Origin: Mesobacterium_A hydrothermale
GTDB lineage: Bacteria; Pseudomonadota; Alphaproteobacteria; Rhodobacterales; Rhodobacteraceae
Assembly: GCF_035818635.1 (NCBI RefSeq)
Contig: NZ_JAYLLH010000022.1
Coordinates: 1-31,359, forward strand
Direction of reading: 5' to 3'
DNA length: 31,359 bases
Position numbers and translations under genes: made by a program. The notes beneath the pieces are model-generated. The model had not been told where the DNA came from. It searched no databases and was given only the letters and a program-made list of their open reading frames with translations. Below, one piece after another: positions 14,305-22,646 of this stretch. Numbering within the stretch: position 1 is the first letter of the stretch; the number at the start of each line of letters is the position of its first letter.

Positions 14305-15749
14305 GCCAACCATTGCGCCTTCGTACGCTTGGTTTGGGACTGCTCTTGGTCGCCTTTGTGTGCGGGGGGGTGGCCGCGTGGCTTTGGGTGGCGTCCGACC
14401 GCAACTGGCAACTGCACCTGACGCGCGCCTATGTAACCGGGTTTTCGCTGTTCGAAACGCTGGTATACGATCAGCCGGCGCCGCAGAGCGTGATCGTCAC
14501 GCCGATGTCCGCCGAACAATCGGCGCTGGCCGATGCAGGGAGTTTTACGCGGTTGCCGAGACTGCCCACCCCGGGTTACCTGACCAACATGTCGTTGCAG
14601 CTGGGGCATCCCGACCCGCTCAGCGGTGCAGGGCTGAGCCTTGCCATCGTGTCGGACACGCTGCGCTATCCGGTGTCTGAACTGGTATCGGACGAAGCAC
14701 AGAAACCGGCGCAGAAGCTGGGCGAGGTGACGCGCCTGCTGGCCACCTATTGCGGCGACCCGGTGCTGTTCGCCCGCCTGGGCGACGGCAGATGGCAGCG
14801 TATCGACGGGCAAGCGGTTTGGGGCTGCGATGCCGCGCCGCGCGATTTGCGCCTGCTGGCGGTTTTGCTGGGCGTCCTTTCGCTGGCGGTTCTGGGCACC
14901 CTGATGGCCGACAGTGCCGCGCACTTCGAGCGTTTTGCCCGGGCGTTGCGGGGGCGTGACCGACTTGGCGGACCGGACAGTTACCCGGCACAGGGACCAG
15001 CCGAGCTCAGGGAAATCGTTGCTTCGGTCAACGACTATCTTGAGCGCGAACGCGATCAGCTTTCGAAACGGGCGATCGTCCTGTCCGGGGTGAGCCATGA
15101 CCTTGGCACACCTGCAACGCGCCTGCGGCTGCGCACCGCGCTGATTTCAGACCCGGACCTGCGGGCCAAGTTCGAAACCGACATCGACGCGATGACCGGC
15201 ATGATTGAAAGCGTGCTGACTTACACCCGTTCCGAACTGAACAGCGAAGACCCGCGGTCGTTGTCGCTGGCGTCATTGGTCGAGGCGCTGGTCGACGACT
15301 ATGCCGATCTGGGTCAGCCGGTCAGTTATCGCCGCCACGGCCCGTTGCGTACCGCGACGGGTCCGTCGATCTTCAGTACGAAGCCCGGGCACGGCAGCCT
15401 GTCTGACGCGCAGCGCATCCTGGTCACCGCGCGGCCCGTATCGCTTCAGCGGGCACTTTCGAACCTTGTCGACAACGCCTTGAAATACGGCCGCCGCGCG
15501 ACGGTGGAATTGCGGGCCAATGCGGACCACGCCATCATCACCGTTGAAGACGACGGATCAGGCATCTCCGTCGAAGAGATCGAAGACATGATTGCCCCGT
15601 TCAAGCGCGGCCCGGGCAAGGATCAGATCAACGGATTTGGCCTTGGCCTGACGATCGCGGCAACGGTGGCCGAACAACACGGTGGACGGCTGTATTTCGA
15701 ACGCGGCGGCAAGGGGCTGCGGGCCAATCTGGAAATCCGCCGCCGCTGA
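14301..15749 (+). CDS. Sensor histidine kinase (EnvZ/GtrS type)
   Basis: A 482-residue membrane sensor. Helix 1 spans about residues 10-31 (LGLGLLLVAFVCGGVAAWLW), a periplasmic domain of about 150 residues follows (two cysteines near its end could pair), and helix 2 is at about 184-203. The cytoplasmic part has the HisKA box with phospho-acceptor H266 in SGVSHDLGTPATRLRL, the N box LSNLVDNALKYG, G1 EDDGSGIS and G2 GFGLGLTIA. The usual HDLRTP is HDLGTP here. The gene is translationally coupled to the response regulator. By analogy with GtrS it may sense a sugar or sugar acid; the ligand is not visible from sequence. Confidence 0.92.
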   Translation: MSQPLRLRTLGLGLLLVAFVCGGVAAWLWVASDRNWQLHLTRAYVTGFSLFETLVYDQPAPQSVIVTPMSAEQSALADAGSFTRLPRLPTPGYLTNMSLQLGHPDPLSGAGLSLAIVSDTLRYPVSELVSDEAQKPAQKLGEVTRLLATYCGDPVLFARLGDGRWQRIDGQAVWGCDAAPRDLRLLAVLLGVLSLAVLGTLMADSAAHFERFARALRGRDRLGGPDSYPAQGPAELREIVASVNDYLERERDQLSKRAIVLSGVSHDLGTPATRLRLRTALISDPDLRAKFETDIDAMTGMIESVLTYTRSELNSEDPRSLSLASLVEALVDDYADLGQPVSYRRHGPLRTATGPSIFSTKPGHGSLSDAQRILVTARPVSLQRALSNLVDNALKYGRRATVELRANADHAIITVEDDGSGISVEEIEDMIAPFKRGPGKDQINGFGLGLTIAATVAEQHGGRLYFERGGKGLRANLEIRRR

Positions 15750-15927
15750 TCAGTCCGAAAGCAATCGCGCGAACGACCGGTGCGCACCGTATCCAGCAGT
15801 ATGCGTCTTTTCCGCAGATGACCGAGCTTCAGACCGTCAAGTTCGGGTTGGCCCGGCGTGGCAGACCCAGCATAGATGCCGAGGGGTGCACCGCAGGCGC
15901 TTCTGTGTCGGATTTGCACGCTTGGAA
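15750..15927. other. Apparently non-coding decay region
   Basis: With the following remnant, this makes up the long gap between the kinase and the flavin monooxygenase. I see no credible gene, hairpin or promoter. Short open frames exist on both strands but match nothing I recognise; they may be further eroded pieces of the adjacent aminotransferase remnant. Confidence 0.4.
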
Positions 15928-16184
15928 ATGACCCCCAAGCAAAACGGCGCTCTTGCTGTATTCGTCGAAGCCGAAGGTGCCTGTGTCACTGACCGCGAAG
16001 GCCACACTCTGATTGACGGGATCGGGCGCAAGGCGGCGCGTAGGGTGCAGGCACAGGGGCTGATCGCGTGTCCGTTGGCAGTATCCTGAACTTGCCGCCG
16101 ACACTGGTGATGGACAAAGATATGATCGACACCACCACCGCCATCCTGCGCGATACCATCGCAGACGTGCAGGACAGGCTTTAG
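15928..16184 (+). pseudogene. Remnant of a class III (PLP) aminotransferase
   Basis: Two ends of a class III aminotransferase are fused with the middle missing. The 5' piece encodes VFVEAEGACVTDREGHTLIDG, like the N-terminal 'EG.Y..D.EGR.YLDG' region of the family. The 3' piece encodes RVQAQGLIA then SILNLPPTLVMDKDMID and a short helix to a TAG at 16182, like the C-terminal 'GLI.RP.G..L.L.PP' region. The frame breaks near 16077: restoring one G (TTGGCAGT to TTGGGCAGT) joins PL to GSILNL. Some 300 or more residues, including the PLP lysine region, are absent, so it cannot be functional. It ends 26 bp before the flavin monooxygenase and was probably the first gene of that operon. Confidence 0.7.
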
Positions 16185-16210
16185 GGCGACGCGGAAGAAA
16201 GGTCTGGAAC

Positions 16211-17470
16211 ATGGCAATGGAACAAACAGAGGTTCTGGTCATCGGCGGCGGCCAGGCCGGAATCGCGATGAGCGAACATCTGGGCAAGCGCAGCATTCCG
16301 CATCTTGTTGTCGAAAAGGACAGAATCGCCGAACGTTGGCGCACGCAACGCTGGGATTCGCTGGTGGCAAACGGGCCAGCGTGGCATGACCGATTTCCCA
16401 ACATGACCTTCAAAGGGTACAGCCCCGACGCCTTTGTGCCGAAAGACGGCGTGACCGACTATCTTGTCGACTATGCCGACATGATCGGCGCCCCGATCCG
16501 TACCGGTGTCGAAGTGACGGGCCTTTGGCGCAACGACGGCGGTGGTTTCGTCGCGAAAAGCAACATGGGCGAGCTACTGGCGAAGTATGTCGTGGTGGCC
16601 ACCGGGCCATTTCAGAAACCGGTCTATCCGCAGATCGTGCCCGAAACCGTGGGCCTGACGCAGCTGCATTCGGCCGATTACCGCAACCCCGAGCAGCTTC
16701 CAGACGGGGCCGTTCTGGTCGTCGGGGCCGGCTCGTCCGGCGTTCAGATCGCAGCGGAACTGCAAAAGGCCGGGCGCAAGGTCTATCTTTCGGTCGGCCC
16801 GCACGATCGCCCGCCACGGCGCTATCGCGGGCGGGATTTCGTCTGGTGGTTGGGGGTCCTGAACCTGTGGGACATGGAAAGCTCCCCGGGTGTCGAACAC
16901 ACCACCATCGCGGTGTCCGGTGCGGACGGCGGCGAAACCGTCGATCTGCGCAACCTGGCCGCGGGCGGTATGACCCTGCTTGGCCGGACCGACCGGTTTG
17001 ATGGCGGTCAACTGCACTTTGCCGATGACCTTTCGCGCAACATCGAAGGTGGCGATGCCAACCTGCTGTCGCTTCTGGATGCTGCCGATGGCTTTGTCAC
17101 CCGCAACCGGCTGAGCCTTCCCGAAGAACCGCAAGCCCGTCATTTGGGACCGATGCCCGACTGTGTCACAAACCCGATCCAATCACTGGATCTGGGCAGG
17201 TCCGGGATCACCACGATTCTCTGGGCCACCGGGTTCGAACAGGATTACAGTTGGATCAATGTGGACGCCTTCGACAACACTGGGCGCCCTGCCCACCGTC
17301 GTGGCGTGTCGAGCGAACCGGGTGTCTATTTCCTGGGCCTGCCATGGCAATCGCGACGCGGATCGTCGTTTATCTGGGGGGTTTGGCACGATGCCAAATT
17401 CCTCGCCGATCACATCACCAAGCAACGCGGCTATCTTGCCTATGACGGCATGGCCGAACGCATACTTTGA
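16211..17470 (+). CDS. CzcO-like flavin-dependent monooxygenase
   Basis: A 419-residue FAD/NAD(P)-binding oxidoreductase. The FAD motif GGGQAG is at residues 12-17 and the NADPH motif GAGSSG at 172-177. Between them is ATGPFQKP, then HSADYRNP, which resembles the FMO/Baeyer-Villiger fingerprint region. The C-terminal ATGFEQD is the second conserved FAD-dependent ATG motif. Such enzymes insert one oxygen atom from O2 into an N, S or carbonyl carbon using NADPH. GAAAGG lies eight bases before the ATG at 16211. It is followed immediately by a RidA and a DUF1028 gene and preceded by an aminotransferase remnant, which suggests oxidation of an amine or amino acid derivative with RidA cleaning up an imine or enamine (inference). 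Confidence 0.88.
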   Translation: MAMEQTEVLVIGGGQAGIAMSEHLGKRSIPHLVVEKDRIAERWRTQRWDSLVANGPAWHDRFPNMTFKGYSPDAFVPKDGVTDYLVDYADMIGAPIRTGVEVTGLWRNDGGGFVAKSNMGELLAKYVVVATGPFQKPVYPQIVPETVGLTQLHSADYRNPEQLPDGAVLVVGAGSSGVQIAAELQKAGRKVYLSVGPHDRPPRRYRGRDFVWWLGVLNLWDMESSPGVEHTTIAVSGADGGETVDLRNLAAGGMTLLGRTDRFDGGQLHFADDLSRNIEGGDANLLSLLDAADGFVTRNRLSLPEEPQARHLGPMPDCVTNPIQSLDLGRSGITTILWATGFEQDYSWINVDAFDNTGRPAHRRGVSSEPGVYFLGLPWQSRRGSSFIWGVWHDAKFLADHITKQRGYLAYDGMAERIL

Positions 17471-17496
17471 ACCCGAACAAGACAGGGGAACCCACC

Positions 17497-17910
17497 GTGG
17501 CACACACTCGGATTCGCACGTTCAACACTCGCGACACCTATCCCGAACAGAACCTCGACAACGACCTTGCGCAGGCGGTGGTGGCCCGTGGCGCCACCGT
17601 TTTCCTGCGCGGCCAGTGCCCGCAGGATCTTGATACCGCGATCAACATCGGCAGCCATGACCCGGTCGAACAGACCCACAAGGTGATGCAGAACATCCGC
17701 CAGTTGATCACCGAGGCGGGCGGAGAAATGGCACATCTTTGCAAGGTCGTCGTGTACCTGACCGACGTGCGGAACCGCGAAGCGGTTTACCGCACCATGG
17801 GCGAATATATCAAAGGCGTGCACCCGGTGTCGACGGGCGTGGTGGTTACCGCTCTCGCACGTCCAGACTGGCTGGTGGAAATCGACGCCACCTTCGTGAT
17901 CCCGGACTAA
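17497..17910 (+). CDS. RidA/YjgF-family protein
   Basis: A 137-residue RidA-superfamily protein (chorismate-mutase-like trimer). RidA hydrolyses reactive enamine/imine intermediates, releasing ammonia. The motif FLRGQCPQDLD, the helix HKVMQNIRQLITEAGG and the closing ARPDWLVEIDATFVI are typical; R122 is a candidate for the catalytic arginine near the C-terminus. I chose the GTG at 17497 because GGGGAA is six bases upstream; an in-frame TTG at 17467 overlaps the monooxygenase and adds an unconserved leader. It follows the monooxygenase and precedes DUF1028 by ten bases. The exact RidA subfamily and substrate are not resolved. Confidence 0.9.
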   Translation: MAHTRIRTFNTRDTYPEQNLDNDLAQAVVARGATVFLRGQCPQDLDTAINIGSHDPVEQTHKVMQNIRQLITEAGGEMAHLCKVVVYLTDVRNREAVYRTMGEYIKGVHPVSTGVVVTALARPDWLVEIDATFVIPD

Positions 17911-17920
17911 GGCGACCATC

Positions 17921-18595
17921 ATGACCTTTTCCATCGTTGCCCGTTGCGCGCAGACCGGCCAGTTCGGCGTTGCGATCTCATCCTCGTCCCCTGCGGTGGC
18001 GGCGCGCTGTGCCTTTGCCCGCGCGGGCACAGGTGCGGTGGCCACCCAGAATGTCACCAATCCCGCGCTTGGCCCCGCCGTGCTGGACCTGCTATCGCAG
18101 GGCCAGGACGCCGAACAGGCTGTGACCGACGCAATCGCGAAAGAGGCGTTTGCGGACTACCGGCAGCTTTTGGCAGTGGACATCCAGGGGCACAGCTTTG
18201 TGCATTCGGGGGCCAATGCCCTGGGCATCTGGACCTCGGCCCGGGGAACCGATTGTGCTGCGGGCGGAAACCTGTTGGCAAATGATACCGTCCCGCAGGC
18301 GCTGATCGATGCGTTCATCGCAGCGCAAGGCGCGCTGGGTGATCGGCTGATCGTCGCGATGCAGGCCGGGCTTGCGGCGGGGGGCGAGGCTGGGCCAGTG
18401 CATTCAGCTGGCCTGCTGATCGTAGACAAACAGGCGTGGCCCTACGCTGAATTGCGCTGCGACTGGACAGAAGGCTGTCCAATCGCCGCCATTGCCACCG
18501 CGTGGGACGTCTACAAACCGCAGGCCGAAGCCTATGTGATCCGCGCGCTGAATCCGACCGACGCGCCGTCTTACGGCGTGCCGGGCGACGAATAG
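17921..18595 (+). CDS. DUF1028 family protein (putative Ntn-hydrolase-like)
   Basis: A 224-residue DUF1028 protein. Recognisable family segments are MTFSIVARCAQTGQFGVAIS at the start, then VATQNVTNP and LDLLSQGQDAEQAV, and a TDCAAGGNLLA region. The family is predicted to have an Ntn-hydrolase-like fold, with Thr or Ser at the mature N-terminus in relatives, but its biochemical role is unknown to me. It is the last gene of the monooxygenase-RidA-DUF1028 set and converges on purU with only seven bases between stops; no clear terminator is seen between them. Confidence 0.88.
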   Translation: MTFSIVARCAQTGQFGVAISSSSPAVAARCAFARAGTGAVATQNVTNPALGPAVLDLLSQGQDAEQAVTDAIAKEAFADYRQLLAVDIQGHSFVHSGANALGIWTSARGTDCAAGGNLLANDTVPQALIDAFIAAQGALGDRLIVAMQAGLAAGGEAGPVHSAGLLIVDKQAWPYAELRCDWTEGCPIAAIATAWDVYKPQAEAYVIRALNPTDAPSYGVPGDE

Positions 18596-18602
18596 CGCCT
18601 GA

Positions 18603-19487
18603 TCAGCCCATCCGCTCTGACGCGTAGCCGCCGGGTGACGCCGGGAAGACAACCGTCTTGTTGCCGTTCAGGAAAACCCGGTGGTGGCTATGGGCGTGGA
18701 TGGCGCGCGAAAACACCTGCGCCTCAACCTCGCGTCCCAGCGAAACGTAATCCTGCGGCGACTGCGCATGGGTCACGCGGATCGTGTCCTGTTCGATGAT
18801 CGGGCCTTCGTCCAGATCGGCGGTCACGTAATGCGCCGTTGCCCCGATCAGCTTCACCCCCCGTTCGAACGCTTGCTTGTAGGGGTTGGCGCCCTTGAAC
18901 GATGGCAGGAACGAATGGTGGATATTGATAATCCGCCCCGACATCTTCTGGCACATCTCGTCCGACAGGATCTGCATGTAGCGCGCCAGAACGATCAGGT
19001 CGGCCTCGGTCTCCTCGACCACCTGCATGATCGCGGCCTCTGCCATCGGTTTGTTCTGTGGCGTGACCTTGATATGGTGGAACGGGATGTCGTGGTTCAC
19101 CACAACTTTCTGATAGTCCATATGGTTGGAAATCACTGCAACAATGTCGATCGGCAGCGCGCCGATCCGCCAGCGGTACAGCAGGTCATTCAGGCAGTGC
19201 CCGAAGCGCGACACCATGATGACGACTTTCATCTTGGCGGCCTCGTCATGGATCGCGAACTCCATTTCAAAGTCTTGCGCCAGAGCGACAAACGCTGCGT
19301 GCAACTCCTCGTACCCCATGCCTTGTTCGGACACAAAGCTCACCCGCATGAAGAACTTGCCGGTCTCGGGGTCGTCAAATTGTGCGGCATCGGTGATGTT
19401 GCAGCCGTTTTGCGCAAGAAACGTTGAAATCGCAGCAACGATCCCGCGGGTCGACGGGCAGGCAACCGTCAGGGCGAATCTGGTCAT
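18603..19487 (-). CDS. purU: Formyltetrahydrofolate deformylase
   Basis: A 294-residue PurU hydrolyses 10-formyl-THF to formate and THF, balancing one-carbon pools. An N-terminal ACT domain (residues 1-80, ALTVACPSTRGIVAAISTFL) precedes the formyltransferase-fold catalytic domain. Active-site elements are visible: the Asn and His in GRIINIHHSFLPSF and the Asp in TADLDEGPII. Length matches the family. The ribosome site before 19487 is weak. It stands alone, divergent from nitrile hydratase; in many alphaproteobacteria purU accompanies C1 or betaine demethylation genes, which are not seen here. Confidence 0.96.
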   Translation of the reverse strand: MTRFALTVACPSTRGIVAAISTFLAQNGCNITDAAQFDDPETGKFFMRVSFVSEQGMGYEELHAAFVALAQDFEMEFAIHDEAAKMKVVIMVSRFGHCLNDLLYRWRIGALPIDIVAVISNHMDYQKVVVNHDIPFHHIKVTPQNKPMAEAAIMQVVEETEADLIVLARYMQILSDEMCQKMSGRIINIHHSFLPSFKGANPYKQAFERGVKLIGATAHYVTADLDEGPIIEQDTIRVTHAQSPQDYVSLGREVEAQVFSRAIHAHSHHRVFLNGNKTVVFPASPGGYASERMG

Positions 19488-19704
19488 GTTTGGTCTTTCG
19501 TGAAGGCTGGGCCGGGGCCGGGAAGGCTTTGGGGAACGCAGAAAAGTCTGACCCCGATGTCTGCCCGACCAGGGTTGCCGTCAAGGCGGCTTGCGACGCT
19601 TTTCCGGCATTTGCGCCATCGCGATATTGGTTTGCACAGTTCGTGATCCCTTGGCACAGTTGCCTTGCGTCACCAACCGGTTTGCGGAAACAAGGGGTCT
19701 GCCG

Positions 19705-20328
19705 ATGCATGACCATCATCACCATGATCATGACCACGACAACGAACTGGACGACATGACCGCCCGCGCCCGCGCGCTGGAAACCATTCTGGTTGAAAAG
19801 GGCCTTGTCGATCCTGCAACCGTCGACGCCATCATCGACACCTATGAACACAAGGTCGGCCCGCGCAACGGTGCCGCCGTCGTCGCCCGCGCCTGGACCG
19901 ATCCGGATTTTGCCGACTGGCTGCGCCGCGATGCGACGGCGGCCATCGACTCGATGGGCTTTTCGGGGCGGCAGGGTGAACACATGGTTGCCGTTTTCAA
20001 CACGCCGGAACAGCACAACATGGTCGTTTGCACGCTGTGTTCCTGTTACCCTTGGCCGGTGCTGGGGTTGCCGCCGACCTGGTACAAATCCCCCGCCTAC
20101 CGGTCGCGCGCCGTGCGCGAGCCGCGCGCGGTACTGGCGGAATTCGGAGTCAGCCTGCCGGAAAGCACCGGTATCCATGTCTGGGATTCAACAGCAGAGG
20201 TCCGCTACCTTGTCATCCCCGAACGGCCCGAAGGGTCTGAAGGGATGGATGAACAAGCGCTGGCCGTGCTGGTGACCCGCGACAGCATGATTGGCTGCGG
20301 CCAACCTCGCAGACCGGATCAGCCATGA
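19705..20328 (+). CDS. nthA: Cobalt-type nitrile hydratase alpha subunit
   Basis: A 207-residue metal-binding subunit. Nitrile hydratase converts nitriles to amides using non-corrin Co(III) or Fe(III). The metal claw is VCTLCSC, with C109, C112, S113 and C114; Thr between the first two cysteines marks the cobalt class (Fe enzymes have Ser). C112 and C114 are the residues normally oxidised to sulfinic and sulfenic acids. YKSPAYRSRAVREPR is conserved downstream. The N-terminus is a histidine-rich tail (MHDHHHHDHDHD) that could bind cobalt. AAGGGG precedes the ATG at 19705. It overlaps the beta gene by four bases. The 217-bp gap upstream (19488-19704) contains only the divergent promoters. Confidence 0.95.
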   Translation: MHDHHHHDHDHDNELDDMTARARALETILVEKGLVDPATVDAIIDTYEHKVGPRNGAAVVARAWTDPDFADWLRRDATAAIDSMGFSGRQGEHMVAVFNTPEQHNMVVCTLCSCYPWPVLGLPPTWYKSPAYRSRAVREPRAVLAEFGVSLPESTGIHVWDSTAEVRYLVIPERPEGSEGMDEQALAVLVTRDSMIGCGQPRRPDQP

Positions 20329-20981
20329 ACGGGCCGCAGGACATCGGCGGGCGCCATGGCTTTGGGTCCGTACAGCCCGAAGACGAAACCGTACGATTTC
20401 ACGGCGCGTGGGAAAAACGCGTGTTGGGCGTGACGCTGGCCGCAGGTGCATTGGGGTACTGGAACCTGGATGCCTCGCGCCATGCCCGCGAAAGCCTGCC
20501 GCCCAAGATCTACTACGGCGCCAGCTATTATGAAATTTGGCTGCGCGCGCTGGAAGCGTTGTTGCAAACCGCGGGCGAGGTCACGGCAGAGGAACTTGCG
20601 GCGGGGCACGCGCAGAGCCCCGGCAAACGGACAGAGCGCCGCCTGTCCCCAGAGGCCGTTCCGGGCGTGCTGGCCAAAGGCGGACCGACCGACCGATCCG
20701 GGCCGGCACCTGTCTTTGCGGTCGGGGATCGCGTCCGCACCCGCAACCATCAGCCAGCCGGGCACACCCGCCTGCCCGGCTATGCCCGGGGCCGCACTGG
20801 TACGGTCATCGCGATCCACGGAGCCCATGTTTACCCCGACAGCAACGCCGTATTCGCAGGCGAAGCCCCCTGCCCGCTTTACACTGTGCGGTTCGACGCC
20901 AGCGAACTTTACGGCACGGACGCCGACCCGACGCTGACCGTCAGCATCGAAGCCTGGGAGCCCTATCTTGAACGCGCCTGA
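20325..20981 (+). CDS. nthB: Nitrile hydratase beta subunit
   Basis: A 218-residue beta subunit that caps the alpha-subunit metal site. The N-terminus MNGPQDIGGRHGFG is diagnostic, followed by FHGAWEKRVLGVTLA. The C-terminal SH3-like barrel (VGDRVRTRN, HTRLPGYARGRTGTVI, LYTVRFDASELYG) is conserved. The two arginines that hydrogen-bond the claw in known structures are plausibly among those at residues 50-60 and near RLPGYARG, but I cannot assign them firmly. It starts in the alpha stop (ATGA) and overlaps the activator gene by 14 bases. Confidence 0.96.
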   Translation: MNGPQDIGGRHGFGSVQPEDETVRFHGAWEKRVLGVTLAAGALGYWNLDASRHARESLPPKIYYGASYYEIWLRALEALLQTAGEVTAEELAAGHAQSPGKRTERRLSPEAVPGVLAKGGPTDRSGPAPVFAVGDRVRTRNHQPAGHTRLPGYARGRTGTVIAIHGAHVYPDSNAVFAGEAPCPLYTVRFDASELYGTDADPTLTVSIEAWEPYLERA

Positions 20982-21267
20982 CGCCCCTTTCGAAGAACCC
21001 TGGCAGGCCCAGGTGTTCGCCTTCACCGTCGCCTTGAACGAAGCCGGCCAGTTCGACTGGTCCGAGTGGGCCGAGCTGTTCGGCCCCCGCGTACAAGGTG
21101 CCGAAGCGCAGGATTACTGGACAATCTGGTCAGAAGCACTGATCGCGATGCTGGAACGCAAGGGCATTGCCAGAGCCGAAGACGTGCAGGCCCTGACCGA
21201 ACGCTGGCAGGCCGCTGCGCGCGCCACACCCCATGGAACCCCGATCGTGTTGGAAGCCGCGCCATGA
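20968..21267 (+). CDS. Nitrile hydratase accessory/activator protein (metallochaperone type)
   Basis: A 99-residue small protein of the nitrile hydratase accessory family (FEEPWQAQVFAFTVALNEAG...FDWSEWAELFG...YWTIWSEALIAML). In cobalt enzymes it binds the alpha subunit and helps load and oxidise the metal site (NhlE/P14K-like). The likely start is TTG at 20968, with GGGAG seven bases upstream, inside the end of the beta gene; no in-frame ATG gives the conserved N-terminus. No cobalt permease gene (nhlF type) is in the window. Confidence 0.9.
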   Translation: MNAPDAPFEEPWQAQVFAFTVALNEAGQFDWSEWAELFGPRVQGAEAQDYWTIWSEALIAMLERKGIARAEDVQALTERWQAAARATPHGTPIVLEAAP

Positions 21268-21271
21268 CGCC

Positions 21272-22528
21272 ATGGCGCTGACGTCGATCTGGACGGCAAC
21301 CGCGCCGGGCGCGCCGGATTTCCCGCGCCTGGACGAGAACACGCGAACCGATATTCTGGTGATTGGTGGCGGATTTCAGGGCCTGTCGACAGCCTTGCAT
21401 GCGGCCGAAGCCGGCACAGATGTCGTCTTGCTTGAAGCGGAAACGCCTGGATACGGCGCATCGGGGCGGAATGGCGGACAGGTGATTCCCGGACTGAAGG
21501 ACGACCCGGATACGCTGGACCGGCTTTGGGGGCCGCAGGCATTGGATTTCGCGGGCAATACCGCAGACGTACTTTTCGCTCTTGTCAGGCGGCTGGGCAT
21601 CGACTGCGACGCAGCGCAGACCGGGTGGATTCAGGCTGGCGACAAGACGGCCCACCTGCCCGGGCTGAAGGCACGGATGGAGCAATGGGCAGCGCGCGGC
21701 GCGCCGGTCGACTGGCTGGACGCCGACGCCATGGAACGTGCCACGGGGACACGCGCCTTTCGTGGCGGTTGGATCGACCACCGCGCAGGCAAGGTGCATC
21801 CGCTGAAACTGGCCTTCGGTCTGGCCGCAGCCGCCCAAAACGCGGGCGTTCGGCTGTATTGCAAAAGCCAAGTCGCGGGGCTGGACCGTGACGGCACCGG
21901 GTGGCGTGCCCGGCTGGCCCATGGTCCGACGGTGCGTGCAGACAGGGTGGTCATGGCGACGAATGTCTACACACCCAGCGCACTGAACGCCGATTTGCCG
22001 CGCGCCACGGTTCCAGCCAACAGTTTCCAGGTGGCAACGGTACCGTTGAACGCCGAACATCTGGCACGCATCCTGCCGGGCGGTATGGTGGTGTCGGAAA
22101 TCCGCCGGGTGGGCACCTATTTCCGGATCGGCCCTGAAAACCGGCTGATGCTTGGCGGGCGTGGCAGCTTCACCGACCCGACGACTGCCGGGGATTTTCG
22201 CCAGGTCGAAGCCGAGTTGTCGCGGCTTTGCGGGGCCGGGCTTGCGATCGAACACCGCTGGTTCGGCCGGGTCGGTATCACTCCGGATCACCGCATCCGG
22301 CTGTGCAACCCGGCGCCGGGGTTGATGTTGGCCACCGGCTTTAACGGGCGCGGCGTGGCACTGGCCACGGCGCTTGGCAAGGCGATGGCCGAACATCTGA
22401 CGACCGGGGCGGCCCTGCCTGTTCCGGTATTGACGCGGCTTCCGACGCTGCCGGTGCACGCGCTGCACCGCATCTTTGGTTCGCTTACCATTGCCTATTA
22501 CCGGCTGCGCGACAGGCTTGACCGGTAA
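21272..22528 (+). CDS. DAO-family FAD-dependent amine/amino acid oxidoreductase
   Basis: A 418-residue oxidoreductase of the D-amino-acid-oxidase/glycine-oxidase superfamily, closest in style to PuuB/OrdL gamma-glutamylputrescine oxidases. The FAD motif is DILVIGGGFQGLSTALHAAE (GGGFQG at 32-37), the next conserved patch is GYGASGRNGGQV, and the C-terminal FAD-capping motif is GFNGRGVALATALGK. It should oxidise a C-N bond to an imine with H2O2 or quinone reduction. The start at 21272 is four bases after the activator stop with a weak ribosome site, so translation may be coupled. Its link to nitrile metabolism is unclear; it may act on an amine derived from the same compound (inference). Confidence 0.85.
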   Translation: MALTSIWTATAPGAPDFPRLDENTRTDILVIGGGFQGLSTALHAAEAGTDVVLLEAETPGYGASGRNGGQVIPGLKDDPDTLDRLWGPQALDFAGNTADVLFALVRRLGIDCDAAQTGWIQAGDKTAHLPGLKARMEQWAARGAPVDWLDADAMERATGTRAFRGGWIDHRAGKVHPLKLAFGLAAAAQNAGVRLYCKSQVAGLDRDGTGWRARLAHGPTVRADRVVMATNVYTPSALNADLPRATVPANSFQVATVPLNAEHLARILPGGMVVSEIRRVGTYFRIGPENRLMLGGRGSFTDPTTAGDFRQVEAELSRLCGAGLAIEHRWFGRVGITPDHRIRLCNPAPGLMLATGFNGRGVALATALGKAMAEHLTTGAALPVPVLTRLPTLPVHALHRIFGSLTIAYYRLRDRLDR

Positions 22529-22646
22529 GGTGCGGTTTCGTCGCGCAAGAAACCTGCGCCGCCCTATTCCCGGCGTCGGGCAAGCGCAGTAAACGAGATC
22601 AACCCAGACCCCCGCGCAGCTTGCGCGCCACGCAAGGAGCCTGCGT

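Noticed and set aside
19649..19672. TTGGCACAGTTGCCTTGCGT upstream of nitrile hydratase resembles a sigma-54 promoter
   Set aside because: The GG and GC elements are two bases too far apart for the strict -24/-12 spacing (the other TTGC is too near), and no enhancer-binding regulator is adjacent.
22534..22554. GGTTTC/GAAACC hairpin after the DAO-family gene as a terminator
   Set aside because: Only a 6-bp stem with a 9-nt loop and no U tract; too weak to call.
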